Assembly (NCBI RefSeq): GCF_004121055.1 | Contig: NZ_PYAL01000009.1 | Location: forward strand, 62,001 to 126,000 | Direction: 5' to 3' | Length of the DNA stretch: 64,000 nt | DNA from: Achromobacter aloeverae | Lineage (GTDB): Bacteria > Pseudomonadota > Gammaproteobacteria > Burkholderiales > Burkholderiaceae_B | Shown here: positions 16,422-25,777 of the stretch, in pieces | Numbering within the stretch: position 1 is the stretch's first letter | Layout of the letters: each line of letters begins with the position of its first letter | The notes under the pieces: generated by a model | What the model was told of the DNA's origin: nothing | Seen by the model: the letters and a program-made list of their open reading frames with translations, nothing else | The model's database searches: none | Position numbers and translations under genes: made by a program

Positions 16422-18725
16422 ATGAAGAATCATTCGTCTGTTTCCACCACATACGACGGTCAGTTATTGCCCAGCGCCTGGCGTGCCGACATTCTGGCCC
16501 AATTGGACCAGAATGAAACGGTGCTGGCATGGCTGGAACTAGACCTCGATACGGCGCTTAAGTTCCGGCCAGGCCTGTTACTGGTGACCGATCGCGCCAT
16601 CCTGGCGCGCGATGCCGACCATGCCGAATGGCGCCGCTGGGCCCTGGCCGATACCCGCACGCTGACCTTGTCCGACCATGCGGGGGCAGGTGCGCTGGAG
16701 CTCTACGACGACCATGCGCGGCTGGCGGTCTGGCGCTATACGCTGGGCCACAATCCCGCGGCTTTGCGCCTGCTCGACGCCTACACGCGGCGGCATTCGA
16801 CCCTGAGCGCGCGGGGAGACGCGGCCGTCGAGCCGCCTGCTCTTCAGGAAAACCGGGTTTGCCCCAGCTGCCAGGCGCCGCTGCCGGCGGGCCAGGAAGA
16901 GTGCCCCTCCTGCGGCGCGGAGACCCAGGCGCCGCCGTCGACCTGGGCGCTGCTGCGCCTGTGGCGCTTCGCGCGGCCCTATCGCGCGCCGCTCATCACC
17001 GGTTTCGTATTGACCTTGCTGGCGACCGCCGCCACCCTGGTCGCGCCCTATCTGACCATGCCGCTGATGGACGACGTGCTGATCCCGTTCCAGAGCGGGG
17101 CGGCGATCGACTACGACCACGTCCGCTGGCTGCTGCTGGGCCTGCTGGGATCGGCCTTGCTGGCCTGGGTGCTGGGGTGGGCCCGGACCTATATCCTGGC
17201 CTGGGTCAGCGAGCGCATCGGCGCGGACATGCGCACGGCGACCTATGCCCATCTGCAGAACCTGTCGCTGGAGTATTTCGGCGGCAAGCGCACGGGCGAC
17301 CTGATTGCGCGCATCGGCAGCGAAACCGACCGTATCTGCGTCTTTCTTTCGCTGCACCTGCTGGATTTCGCCACCGACGTGCTGATGATCGTGATGACCG
17401 CGGCCATCCTGATCTCCATCAATCACTGGCTGGCGCTGGTGACGCTGGTGCCGCTGCCCTTCATCGCCTGGATGATCCACGTGGTGCGCGACCACCTGCG
17501 CCATGGCTTCGAGAAGGTCGACCGGGTCTGGTCGGAGATCACCAACGTGCTGGCCGATACCATTCCGGGCATCCGGGTGGTGAAGGCCTTCGCCCAGGAA
17601 AAACGCGAGGTGCAGCGCTTTCGCGACGCCAATAACCGCAACCTGGAAGTCAACGACCGCGTGAATACCGTGTGGGCGCTGTTTTCGCCCACGGTGACGC
17701 TGCTGACGGAAATCGGCCTGCTGGTGGTGTGGATCTACGGCATCTGGCAGGTGTCGCGCCACCAGATCACGGTGGGCGTGCTGGCCGCCTTCCTGGCCTA
17801 TATCGGCCGGTTCTACACGCGCCTGGATTCGATGAGCCGCATCGTGTCCGTGACGCAGAAGGCGGCGGCGGGAGCCAAGCGCATCTTCGATATCCTGGAC
17901 CACGTATCCAGCGTGCCGGAGCCCGTCCGGCCGGTGCCGGTGCCGCATGTCGAAGGCCGCATCGAGTTGCGCGGCGTCGGTTTCCGCTACGGCAACCGGT
18001 CGGTGATCCGCGGCCTGGACCTCAACATCGCGCCGGGCAAGATGATCGGCCTGGTCGGGCACAGCGGTTCGGGCAAGAGCACGCTCATCAACCTGATCTG
18101 CCGCTTCTACGATGTCTCGGAAGGCGCGATCCTGGTGGACGGCGTCGATATCCGCGCGATGTCGGTGGCGCAGTACCGCGGCAATATCGGCCTGGTGCTG
18201 CAGGAGCCTTTCCTGTTCTTCGGCACCATCGCCGAGAACATCGCCTACGGCAAGCCGGACGCCTCGCGCGAGGACATCATGGCTGCCGCGCGCGCGGCGC
18301 ACGCCCACGAGTTCATCCTGCGCCTGCCGCATGGCTACGATTCGCTGGTGGGTGAGCGGGGCCAGGCGCTGTCGGGCGGCGAGCGGCAGCGGATTTCCAT
18401 CGCCCGCGCGCTGTTGATCGATCCGCGCATCCTGATCCTCGACGAGGCGACGTCCTCGGTCGATACCGCCACCGAAAAGGAAATCCAGATCGCGCTGGAC
18501 AACCTGGTGCGCGGCCGCACGACGATCGCCATCGCCCATCGCTTGAGCACGCTGCGCAAGGCCGACCAATTGGTCGTGCTGGATCGCGGGCAGATCGTCG
18601 AACAGGGCGGCCATGACGAACTCATGGCGCGCGAGGGCGCCTACTATCGGCTGTACCAGGCCCAGGCGCGGGCGGCCGAAGCCGAGGCGCAGACCGAGGA
18701 CGACGACGACCTGGTGCTATCTTGA
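16422..18725 (+). CDS. Cyanophycin-associated ABC transporter, PH-like and zinc-ribbon N-terminus
   Basis: 767 residues. The first 130 resemble a bacterial PH-like module (LKFRPGLLLVTDRAILAR). A zinc ribbon follows (CPSCQAPLPAGQEECPSCG, about 147-165), then six transmembrane helices of an ABC exporter (about 185-470) and a complete ATPase domain: Walker A GHSGSGKST near 545, signature LSGGERQ near 650, Walker B ILILDEATSS near 670. It should work as a homodimer in the inner membrane. Its divergence from two cyanophycin synthetases and the DUF1854 gene 19 bp downstream match a conserved locus I recall as cyanophycin-associated. The transported substrate is unknown. Confidence 0.85.
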   Translation: MKNHSSVSTTYDGQLLPSAWRADILAQLDQNETVLAWLELDLDTALKFRPGLLLVTDRAILARDADHAEWRRWALADTRTLTLSDHAGAGALELYDDHARLAVWRYTLGHNPAALRLLDAYTRRHSTLSARGDAAVEPPALQENRVCPSCQAPLPAGQEECPSCGAETQAPPSTWALLRLWRFARPYRAPLITGFVLTLLATAATLVAPYLTMPLMDDVLIPFQSGAAIDYDHVRWLLLGLLGSALLAWVLGWARTYILAWVSERIGADMRTATYAHLQNLSLEYFGGKRTGDLIARIGSETDRICVFLSLHLLDFATDVLMIVMTAAILISINHWLALVTLVPLPFIAWMIHVVRDHLRHGFEKVDRVWSEITNVLADTIPGIRVVKAFAQEKREVQRFRDANNRNLEVNDRVNTVWALFSPTVTLLTEIGLLVVWIYGIWQVSRHQITVGVLAAFLAYIGRFYTRLDSMSRIVSVTQKAAAGAKRIFDILDHVSSVPEPVRPVPVPHVEGRIELRGVGFRYGNRSVIRGLDLNIAPGKMIGLVGHSGSGKSTLINLICRFYDVSEGAILVDGVDIRAMSVAQYRGNIGLVLQEPFLFFGTIAENIAYGKPDASREDIMAAARAAHAHEFILRLPHGYDSLVGERGQALSGGERQRISIARALLIDPRILILDEATSSVDTATEKEIQIALDNLVRGRTTIAIAHRLSTLRKADQLVVLDRGQIVEQGGHDELMAREGAYYRLYQAQARAAEAEAQTEDDDDLVLS

Positions 18726-18744
18726 GGATGAGGAATTCGCTCGG

Positions 18745-19215
18745 ATGAGTTCAATAGCCTTCGGCCTGCATCGCAATGCCCTCGGCCGCCTGGTCCATAC
18801 CGGCGCCGACGGCGTGGCCCGCGAAGGGGTGCTGCCGGTGCGTGCCTTTCCCATCAGCGATCCGGATCGCGGCTTGTCGCTGGTCGACGCGGAGGGGCAC
18901 GAAGTGGCCTGGATCGAATCGCTGGATGACCTGCCCGCGGACGTCGCCGCGTTGTTGCGCGAAGAGCTGGCCAGCCGCGAGTTCATGCCGGAAATCCAGC
19001 GCATCGTGGCCGTGCAGGGGTATGCCACCCCCAGCAGCTGGGATGTGATCACGGACCGGGGGCCCACGACTTTCGTGCTGCGCGGCGAGGAAGACATACG
19101 CCGCCTGGGCGCGCATACGCTGCTGATCGCGGACAGCCACGGCATCCATTACCTGGTGCGGGACCTGTCCAGGATGGACAAGGCCAGCCGCAAGCTGCTG
19201 GATCGCTTCCTCTGA
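18745..19215 (+). CDS. Cyanophycin-associated DUF1854 protein
   Basis: 156 residues from an ATG at 18745. The longer reading frame that starts at 18613 overlaps the ABC gene and has a nonsense-like Arg/Thr-rich N-terminus, so it is rejected. The sequence (FPISDPDRGLSLVDAEGHEV, then FVLRGEEDIRRLGAHTLLIA and GIHYLVRDLSRMD) is that of DUF1854, a family with no known activity that I associate with cyanophycin gene clusters. No signal peptide or membrane helix is seen. It is 19 bp after the ABC gene, so the two are surely one operon and perhaps one complex. Confidence 0.82.
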   Translation: MSSIAFGLHRNALGRLVHTGADGVAREGVLPVRAFPISDPDRGLSLVDAEGHEVAWIESLDDLPADVAALLREELASREFMPEIQRIVAVQGYATPSSWDVITDRGPTTFVLRGEEDIRRLGAHTLLIADSHGIHYLVRDLSRMDKASRKLLDRFL

Positions 19216-19243
19216 TTCCGCTGACGCGCTTGCGCCCTGACGC

Positions 19244-20251
19244 CTACTGCGTCATGACGCGATTGCGGCCATGGCGCTTGGCTTCGTACAGGCCGCGATC
19301 GGCGGCGTCGATGAGCAGGGTGTAGGAGTCCAGGCGTTCGGGCATCAGCGTGGCCATGCCGATGCTGACGGTAAGCCATTCCGCGGTCGCCGAATCGCGA
19401 TGGGGAATGCGCAGGGCCTCGATGGAGCGGCGGATCTTTTCGGCGATCAGCCGCACGCCGCCGGCCGGCGTGCCAGGCAGGACGACGGCGAACTCCTCGC
19501 CGCCGAAACGCGCCGCCAGGTCGGCCGAGCGGTCGCAGCAGCCGGCGATGGTCGATGCCACCTTCTTCAGCACCTCGTCGCCGGCCATGTGGCCATAGGC
19601 GTCGTTGTAGCTCTTGAAGTGGTCGACATCTATCATCAACAGGCTGAGTTCCAGCCTTTCGCGCAGCGCGCGCTTCCATTCGGCGCCCAGGTAGCCGTCG
19701 AAGTAGCGGCGGTTCGCCAGGCCGGTCAGCCCGTCGGAATTGGTCAGGCGCCGCAGTTCCAGATTGGTCTCCAGCAACTGCTGCTGGCTCTGCCGCAGGG
19801 CCTGGTAGGCCTCGTCGCGCTGCAGCATGGCAAGATAGCTGCGCGAGTGATAGCGGATGCGCGCCACCAGTTCGATGCTGTCCGGCAGCTTTACCAGGTA
19901 GTCGTTGGCGCCCGCGCTGAAGGCGGCGCTCTTGACCACGGCGTCTTCCTTGGTGGACAGCACGATGATGGGGATGTCGCGCGTGGCGGGGTTGGCGCGA
20001 TAGGCGCGCACCAGCGTCAGGCCGTCGACGCCGGGCAGCACCAGGTCCTGAAGGATGACCGTGGGGCGGGTCTGCGTGGCAACGTTCAGGGCGTCGTGCG
20101 GATCGGGGCAGAAATGGAAGTCTATATTCGGCTCGTCGGCCAGGGCGCGCCGTATCGCTTCGCCAACCATGATCTGGTCGTCCACCAGCAATACCATCGC
20201 GTTCTGGGGGCGTTGGCCCAATCCGCCGGTGTAGTCCATGACGGGTTCCAT
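19244..20251 (-). CDS. wspR: Diguanylate cyclase response regulator WspR
   Basis: Output of the Wsp system: makes cyclic-di-GMP when phosphorylated by WspE. The 335 residues start with a receiver domain (phospho-acceptor Asp69 in LQDLVLP), a helical stalk, then a GGDEF domain whose active site reads GGEEF at 250-254. The inhibitory I-site RxxD (RSAD, 241-244) is present exactly five residues upstream, so product feedback should work. It is the last gene of the operon, 13 bp after wspF. Higher c-di-GMP favours biofilm and attachment. Confidence 0.93.
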   Translation of the reverse strand: MEPVMDYTGGLGQRPQNAMVLLVDDQIMVGEAIRRALADEPNIDFHFCPDPHDALNVATQTRPTVILQDLVLPGVDGLTLVRAYRANPATRDIPIIVLSTKEDAVVKSAAFSAGANDYLVKLPDSIELVARIRYHSRSYLAMLQRDEAYQALRQSQQQLLETNLELRRLTNSDGLTGLANRRYFDGYLGAEWKRALRERLELSLLMIDVDHFKSYNDAYGHMAGDEVLKKVASTIAGCCDRSADLAARFGGEEFAVVLPGTPAGGVRLIAEKIRRSIEALRIPHRDSATAEWLTVSIGMATLMPERLDSYTLLIDAADRGLYEAKRHGRNRVMTQ

Positions 20252-20264
20252 AGCTCTTCCTTTG

Positions 20265-21305
20265 TTATGTTCTCTGTGCGGCGGCCGTCGCGCCCAGGGT
20301 GGCGACCAGACGGGAGGCGATCAGGTCCAGCGGCAGTATTTCCACGGCGGCATCAAGTTCGGCGGCGGCCTTGGGCATGCCGTAGACCGCGCTGGTGGCG
20401 CGGTCCTGGGCAATGGTCAACATGCCGCGTTGGCGCATGGTCCGCAGCCCTCGGGCGCCGTCGCGGCCCATGCCGGTCAGCAGGATGCCGATGGCGGGCG
20501 CCCGGGCATGCCTGGCCATGCTGTCGAAGAACACGTCGATGGACGGCCGGTACAGCCCTTCGGCGGGTTCCCGCGTGTATCTTAGAGTGCCGTCGGCATG
20601 CAGGACCAGATGGTCGTCCGTTCCGGCCAGCAGCACCGTTCCCGGCTGGGGGCGTTCTCCGTGGACGGCCAGGCGCACGGGCAGGGCGACCTGCTCGTCC
20701 AGCCAGCTCGCCATGCCGGTCGCGAAACTGGCATCCACATGCTGCACCAGCACAATGGCGGCCGGGAAATCGGCCGGCAAGCCGCCCAGCAGGGTCGCCA
20801 GCGAAGGCGGGCCGCCCGCGCTGGCGCCTATGCCGATCAGGTAGGGGGCCGGGGCGGCGGCCCGCGGCTGGAGCGCTGGCGCGGCCTGCGCGGGGCGGCC
20901 ACGGTCGTAGGCGCCGATCAGCCAGCCGACATTGCGGATCTTGCGCAGGAGGGGGGCGGCGGCGGCCTGGGGATCGGCGCCGCCCAGCCGGGGCGTATCG
21001 ATGACGTCCAGGGCGCCATGGCCCATGGCTTCGAAGACGCGCGTCGTATTGCGATCCATGTCGCTGGTGACGATGATGATGGCGCAGGGCGTGTGCGCCA
21101 TGATGCGGCGCGTGGCTTCCACGCCGTCGATCACCGGCATCAGCAGGTCCATCAGTATGATGTCCGGACGCTGGGCGGCGCAGGCTTGCAAGGCCTGCGC
21201 GCCGTCGCTGGCCACCCATGCCACGCGCAGCTCGGGATCGAACGCCAGCGCCTGTTGCAGGGCCTCTACCGCCAGCGGCATATCGTTGACGATGCCTATT
21301 TTCAT
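20265..21305 (-). CDS. wspF: CheB-type methylesterase response regulator WspF
   Basis: Resets the surface receptor WspA by removing methyl groups. The 346 residues hold a receiver domain with acceptor Asp53 (ILMDLLMP) and a CheB methylesterase domain with the catalytic Ser in GASAGGPPS, His in VQHVD and Asp in [10 protein letters not shown]. The start overlaps the wspE stop by four bases. In pseudomonads, loss of this gene locks the pathway on and gives wrinkly colonies; all catalytic residues look intact here. Confidence 0.92.
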   Translation of the reverse strand: MKIGIVNDMPLAVEALQQALAFDPELRVAWVASDGAQALQACAAQRPDIILMDLLMPVIDGVEATRRIMAHTPCAIIIVTSDMDRNTTRVFEAMGHGALDVIDTPRLGGADPQAAAAPLLRKIRNVGWLIGAYDRGRPAQAAPALQPRAAAPAPYLIGIGASAGGPPSLATLLGGLPADFPAAIVLVQHVDASFATGMASWLDEQVALPVRLAVHGERPQPGTVLLAGTDDHLVLHADGTLRYTREPAEGLYRPSIDVFFDSMARHARAPAIGILLTGMGRDGARGLRTMRQRGMLTIAQDRATSAVYGMPKAAAELDAAVEILPLDLIASRLVATLGATAAAQRT

Positions 21306-23608
21306 CGTGCGCGTCCGATCAGGTCTTCGACGGCCTGCAGCAGGGCGTCGTCGTGGAAGCTGCTCTTGCCCAGATAGTAGTCCGCGCCGGCGTCCAGGCC
21401 GCGTTGCCGGTCTTCGGGCCGGTCCTTATAGGACACTACCATGACATGCAGGGACTGCAAGCGGGTATCGTGGCGTATGCGCGTCACGAGCTCGATGCCA
21501 TCCATGCGGGGCATGTCGACGTCGGTGACGACCAGGTCGTAGGTGCCGGCCCGCAGCATGTTCCAGCCGTCCATGCCGTCGACCGCCACCGCCACCTCGT
21601 AGCCGCGATTCTGCAACAGCTTGCGTTCCAGCTCCCGCACCGTCAGCGAGTCGTCGACGACCAGGATGCGCTTGCGGCGCTGGTCATCGGCTTGCGGGCC
21701 GTCACCCACCCGCAGCAGGTCGCCGCTGGCCACCCGCTTTTCGATCGACCGCAGCAGGTCCTCGACGTCCACGATCAGCACCGGGGTGCCGTCGTCCATC
21801 AGGGCGCCCGCCAGGATGTCCTGCAGCTTGCCCAGGCGCGGATCCAGCGGCTGCACCACCAGCGTCCGTTCGGCGACGTAGCGGTCGACCGCGACGCCGA
21901 AGGTCTGGGAGGCGTCGCCCAGCAGGATGACCGGGACGTCGCCCGCCGGCGGCGTGCCGGCAGGATATTGCAGCAGCAGGCGGCCGGCTACCAGGCCGAC
22001 CTGCCGGCCTTCATGGGTGAAGTGCTGGCGCCCCTCCAACTGGGCGATGGCGTCGCGCCGGACCGTCAGGGCCCGCTGGACATAGGCCAGCGGGAAGGCG
22101 TAGCGCTCCTCGCCGATGTCGACGATCAGGCAGCGCGCCACCGACAGCGACAGCGGCATCTCCAGCGTGAACCGGGTGCCGGCGCCCGTGCGTTGATGGA
22201 TACGGGCGGTGCCGCGCAGCTGGCGCATCATGTCCTGCACGACATCCAGCCCGACGCCGCGGCCGGAGACCTCCGTCACGGCGTCGCGCGTGGTGAAGCC
22301 CGGCAGGAAGAGAAAGCTGAGCAGCTCGCCTTCGCTGAGGGCGGCGACCACTTCCGCGCTGGCCAATTGACGCCGCACGACTTCGTCGCGCAGTTCGTCC
22401 AGGTCGATGCCGGCGCCGTCATCGGCGACTTCGACCAGCAGCATGCCCGCGCTATGGCGCGCCTCCAGCGTCACGGTGCCCATGGCCGGCTTGCCTTGCG
22501 CCAGGCGCCGCGCCGGCGTCTCGATGCCGTGGTCCACGGCATTGCGCAGCAGGTGGTTCAGCGGCGCGTCCAGGCGTTCGAGCACATCGCGGTCGACCCG
22601 GGTCGCTTCGCCCAGTACGACCAGGCGGACCTGCTTGCCGAGATCGCGGGCCAGGTCGCGCAGCATGCGCGGCAGGCCGCCGGTGGTATCTCCGAAGGGG
22701 CGCATGCGGCACGCCAGCGAGGCATCGTAGAGCCGTTGCGCCAGGTCGCCGATGCGCCAGCCGAACTGGTCGGCCTGGGCCATGCGATCGCCCAGCGTCT
22801 GCTGGCATGCGTCGGCCAGTTGGCGCGCCTGCGCCAGGGTTTCCCGCAAGGTATCCGCATCGGATGCGCCGTGTTCGGCGTTGGCCAGCGTGCGGGACAG
22901 CTGTTCCTGCATGCGCTTGAGCTGCAGCAGGGAAGCGGCGAAAGGCCCCAGCCGGTGCGATTCGACCAGGGTTTCGCTGCTCAGGCCCAGCAGGCGGTCC
23001 AGCGTCTCGGCATGGACGCGCAGGTCCCGCTCGGTCTCGGTGGCGCGGCGCGGCGCGGTGGGCGCTACGGTTTCCTGCGCGTGGACCGGTGACGGCGATA
23101 TCGACGGCGTCGCCGCCTGCACGGGGTCCTGGTCGCCGTCGGCAGGGCGCAACCAGGCCGTCGGAGGGCTGTCCGCAAGGCGGCCTTGCGGCAGGCCGGC
23201 GCCGGTGTCGGCGCGAGCACTACCCAGGTGCTCCGACAAGGCCGCGACGTAGGCGTCGGCTTGCACGATACCGTCCGCGGCGCCCATGTCGGGCAACTTC
23301 AGCAAGAGGTCGGCGCCACGCAACAGCAGGTCGATGTCGGCCGCGGCCAGCACGCGCCGGCCGGCCTGGGCGTCGACCAGCAGGTCTTCCATCACATGCG
23401 CGACGCGCACCCCGCCTTCCAGGCCGACGATGCGTGCCGCGCCCTTCATGGAATGGGCCGCGCGCATGCAGGCTTCCAGCTGGTCGGCGGCCGTGGCATC
23501 GCGCTCCAGGGCCAATAGGCCGCTGCTGAGAACCTGCACCTGGGTGCGTGCCTCCAGCAGGAACAGGTCCAGCAGGGAGGCGTCGCGGATGTCGTCGCCG
23601 GGATTCAT
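21302..23608 (-). CDS. wspE: Hybrid CheA-type histidine kinase WspE
   Basis: Chemotaxis-type kinase with a fused receiver. The 768 residues contain an HPt domain (His52 in RAAHSMKGAARI), a dimerisation region, an ATPase domain with LRNAVDHGIETPAR near 357, a CheW-like domain (about 500-630), and a C-terminal receiver with acceptor Asp near 693 (VVTDVDMPRMDG). It should phosphorylate WspR and WspF. Four-base overlaps with wspD before it and wspF after it show tight coupling. The length fits known WspE proteins. Confidence 0.93.
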   Translation of the reverse strand: MNPGDDIRDASLLDLFLLEARTQVQVLSSGLLALERDATAADQLEACMRAAHSMKGAARIVGLEGGVRVAHVMEDLLVDAQAGRRVLAAADIDLLLRGADLLLKLPDMGAADGIVQADAYVAALSEHLGSARADTGAGLPQGRLADSPPTAWLRPADGDQDPVQAATPSISPSPVHAQETVAPTAPRRATETERDLRVHAETLDRLLGLSSETLVESHRLGPFAASLLQLKRMQEQLSRTLANAEHGASDADTLRETLAQARQLADACQQTLGDRMAQADQFGWRIGDLAQRLYDASLACRMRPFGDTTGGLPRMLRDLARDLGKQVRLVVLGEATRVDRDVLERLDAPLNHLLRNAVDHGIETPARRLAQGKPAMGTVTLEARHSAGMLLVEVADDGAGIDLDELRDEVVRRQLASAEVVAALSEGELLSFLFLPGFTTRDAVTEVSGRGVGLDVVQDMMRQLRGTARIHQRTGAGTRFTLEMPLSLSVARCLIVDIGEERYAFPLAYVQRALTVRRDAIAQLEGRQHFTHEGRQVGLVAGRLLLQYPAGTPPAGDVPVILLGDASQTFGVAVDRYVAERTLVVQPLDPRLGKLQDILAGALMDDGTPVLIVDVEDLLRSIEKRVASGDLLRVGDGPQADDQRRKRILVVDDSLTVRELERKLLQNRGYEVAVAVDGMDGWNMLRAGTYDLVVTDVDMPRMDGIELVTRIRHDTRLQSLHVMVVSYKDRPEDRQRGLDAGADYYLGKSSFHDDALLQAVEDLIGRAR

Positions 23609-24309
23609 GCCAGGCTCCGGTCGATGGCGCGCAGCACGCGCTCGGCATCCAGCACGCCGATGGCGCGGTCGCCGTGGCGCGCGACGGCGCTGGCGTAGCG
23701 GTCGGCGCCCAGCGTCGACGGCACGGGGCCCAGCGCGTCCGCGGCATAGGCGCGGATTCCTTCGACTTCATCCACCGGCGCGACGACGGCGCGCGGCGCG
23801 CTATTGAGGATCAGCAGGCGCGGGAGCGCCTTGGCCGGGGCGGCCAAGGCGGCTGGCCCGGCGGCGGGCACGGCGGACGGGGCCAGGCCCAGCAAGGCCG
23901 GCAGGGAAATGCAGGTGAGCAGACGGCCGCGGATGTTGCATACCCCGGTCACGACGCCGCTGCGGCGCGGCAGCGTGTGGATGGCGCGCATGGTCGACAC
24001 CTCCGCCAGCGCCGGCGTCGGCAGCGCCAGCCATTCGGCGCCCAGCCGGAAGACCAGGACGGACAGCGAGGAGGCGTGGCCGGACTCGGCATGGCCGCCG
24101 GCGGCGGCGCGGTCCCCGCTGTCCGCCGTGACATCGTTCGCCGCCGTGGACGCCAGGGCCTGGCGGTCCAGCAGCCGCCTGGCCGCGGCCGCGTAGGTGG
24201 GGCAGTTGCGGCAATGGATGTGCTCCCGCAGCAGCGGGCAGGACTGGTCTCCGCGTATGCCGACGCGGTTCCAGCAATCATCGATGCGGGCGGCGTCGCG
24301 TTCAGCCAT
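23605..24309 (-). CDS. wspD: CheW-like adaptor WspD with N-terminal cysteine cluster
   Basis: One of two CheW-type scaffolds that link WspA to WspE. The 234 residues start with a Cys-rich segment, C12-x11-C24-x8-C33-x2-C36 (ending HCRNCPTY), before the CheW fold (SVLVFRLGAEWLALPTPAL, then VCNIRGRLLTCISLPALLGL). The cysteine pattern could hold a metal or an FeS cluster; I believe WspD relatives share it, but its role is not known to me. It overlaps wspC by eight bases and wspE by four. Confidence 0.88.
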   Translation of the reverse strand: MAERDAARIDDCWNRVGIRGDQSCPLLREHIHCRNCPTYAAAARRLLDRQALASTAANDVTADSGDRAAAGGHAESGHASSLSVLVFRLGAEWLALPTPALAEVSTMRAIHTLPRRSGVVTGVCNIRGRLLTCISLPALLGLAPSAVPAAGPAALAAPAKALPRLLILNSAPRAVVAPVDEVEGIRAYAADALGPVPSTLGADRYASAVARHGDRAIGVLDAERVLRAIDRSLA

Positions 24310-25777
24310 GGCGAACTCCCGCGCGGGCGGCGCGCTGGCGCAACTGGCGCGCCGCGCTGGCGTCGCCGCGCGCCTCCAGCAGCGACGCCAGGTGCAGCAG
24401 GGCTTCCTGGTGGTCCGGCGCCAGGTAGAGCGCCTTCCGATAGGCGGCTTCGGCCGGCGCGCTGGCGCCGGAGGCGTCGTGGAGCAGGCCGATCAGGTAA
24501 TAGGCCGGCGCGGACGCGCCATGGATTTCCAGGTGCCGCGCGGCCGCGTCCAGCGCGGCGGCGATGCGCCCCGCGTCCGCGAGCGCCTGTATCGCCGCCA
24601 GGGAATCGGACGGCGCGGCGACGCCAGGGCGCAGCGATGTGGCCGATTGTCCTTGCCGTCCTTGCCGTCCTTGCTGTCCTTGTTGTCCTTGTTGTCCTTG
24701 CTGTCCTTGCTGTCCTCGCTGCCCTGGCTCTCCCGCCAGGCCGGCGCGGTGCGGCGCGCTCGCGGGACGGGCACGCGTCGCCTGCAAGGCCGAGGGGCTT
24801 CCCGCCGTGCCGGCATCGGCGCGCGCGTGCGGGGCCCCGGCGCCGGCATGGGTCCGCGCGGCGGCAAGGACACCGACGCCGAAGCCCGTGTTCCGAGACG
24901 TTCTTGTACCGGCGCGGGCGTGTTGCGGGGCGCGGCCGGTGGCATGGGATGGCACCGCGGCGGGCGCCGCGCGCTGAAAGGCGAATGCGCCGGCCGCCTC
25001 GATCTGCCGCAAGCCCATGCGCGTCAGGAGACTGGCCTCGGCGGGGCCGACGAAGAGATAGCCGTCCGGCCGTGCCAGGCCGAGCAGGACCTTCACGGCG
25101 TCGCGCTGGGTGGCTTCGTCGAAATAGATCAGCAGGTTGCGGCAGAACACGAAATCGAAACCGGCCGGCGCCAGGTCCAGCATGGGGTCCAGCAGGTTGC
25201 CCGTCTGGAACGACACCTGCGCCCGCACGCGCGGCAGGATGGAATAGCCGGCGGCCGTGTCGTTGAAGTTGCGCGCGCGAAAACCCAGTTCATCGCCACG
25301 GAAGGAATTGCGGCCATACACGCCATGGCGCGCATGCCGGATCAGCCGCGCGCTGATGTCCACGCCCACCACGGAAAAGCGGCCGCCATCGATGCCGGCA
25401 TCCAGCAGCGCCATGGCGAGCGTATAGGCTTCCTCGCCGCTTGAGCAGGGCAGGCTGAGCAGGCGCAGGGCGCCGCCGTCCGCCAGGCGCCGGCGGGCCA
25501 GCGACGCCAGGACAGTCATCGATTCCCCATGGCGGAAGAACGAGGTTTCCGGCACCACCACGGCCTCGATCAACTGCTGCTGTTCCTCCCGCGAGGCGGA
25601 CAGCAGCCGCCAGTAGGCAGCGGCGTCCCCGTCGCTACAGGCCTGCGCGCGCTGGCGGACGGCACGGTCGATGGCCGCCTGGCCGATGGCGTCGGCGTCC
25701 AGGCCCATGCGCTGCTTGAGCAGATCGTTGAAGGCGGCGCTGGTGACGGGCGCCGGAGACGGCCGCTCGCTGATCAT
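24302..25777 (-). CDS. wspC: CheR-type methyltransferase WspC with collagen-like linker and TPRs
   Basis: Methylates receptor WspA using S-adenosylmethionine. From the ATG at 25777 the protein has 491 residues: a CheR domain (VVVPETSFFRHGES, SAM motif LPCSSGEEAYTLA, NLLIYFDEATQRD), a long low-complexity Ala/Arg/Gly linker, and two C-terminal TPR repeats (YYLIGLLHDASGASAPAEAA, then LLHLASLLEARGDASAARQL). The linker holds an unusual run of Gly-X-Y triplets, mainly GQQ, encoded by a 9-bp tandem repeat. The ATG overlaps the wspB stop (ATGA). A longer in-frame start at 25852 would run into wspB and is rejected. Confidence 0.9.
   Translation of the reverse strand: MISERPSPAPVTSAAFNDLLKQRMGLDADAIGQAAIDRAVRQRAQACSDGDAAAYWRLLSASREEQQQLIEAVVVPETSFFRHGESMTVLASLARRRLADGGALRLLSLPCSSGEEAYTLAMALLDAGIDGGRFSVVGVDISARLIRHARHGVYGRNSFRGDELGFRARNFNDTAAGYSILPRVRAQVSFQTGNLLDPMLDLAPAGFDFVFCRNLLIYFDEATQRDAVKVLLGLARPDGYLFVGPAEASLLTRMGLRQIEAAGAFAFQRAAPAAVPSHATGRAPQHARAGTRTSRNTGFGVGVLAAARTHAGAGAPHARADAGTAGSPSALQATRARPASAPHRAGLAGEPGQRGQQGQQGQQGQQGQQGRQGRQGQSATSLRPGVAAPSDSLAAIQALADAGRIAAALDAAARHLEIHGASAPAYYLIGLLHDASGASAPAEAAYRKALYLAPDHQEALLHLASLLEARGDASAARQLRQRAARAGVRHG
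24648..24728. repeat. 9-bp tandem repeat inside wspC
   Basis: Nine consecutive 9-base units (consensus tgtccttgc on the plus strand; eight close copies 24648-24719, a ninth degenerate). On the coding strand each unit encodes a Gly-Gln-Gln or Gly-Arg-Gln triplet. Because 9 is a multiple of three, copy-number changes would keep the wspC reading frame and only lengthen or shorten the linker between the CheR and TPR domains. Confidence 0.85.

Noticed and set aside
16578-18614. Minus-strand open frame of 678 codons
   Set aside because: Antisense to the ABC protein with intact Walker motifs; the product is compositionally biased without domains.
18613-18744. Upstream extension of the DUF1854 gene
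   Set aside because: It overlaps the ABC gene in another frame and gives an Arg/Thr-rich stretch unlike the family; the ATG at 18745 fits the family start.
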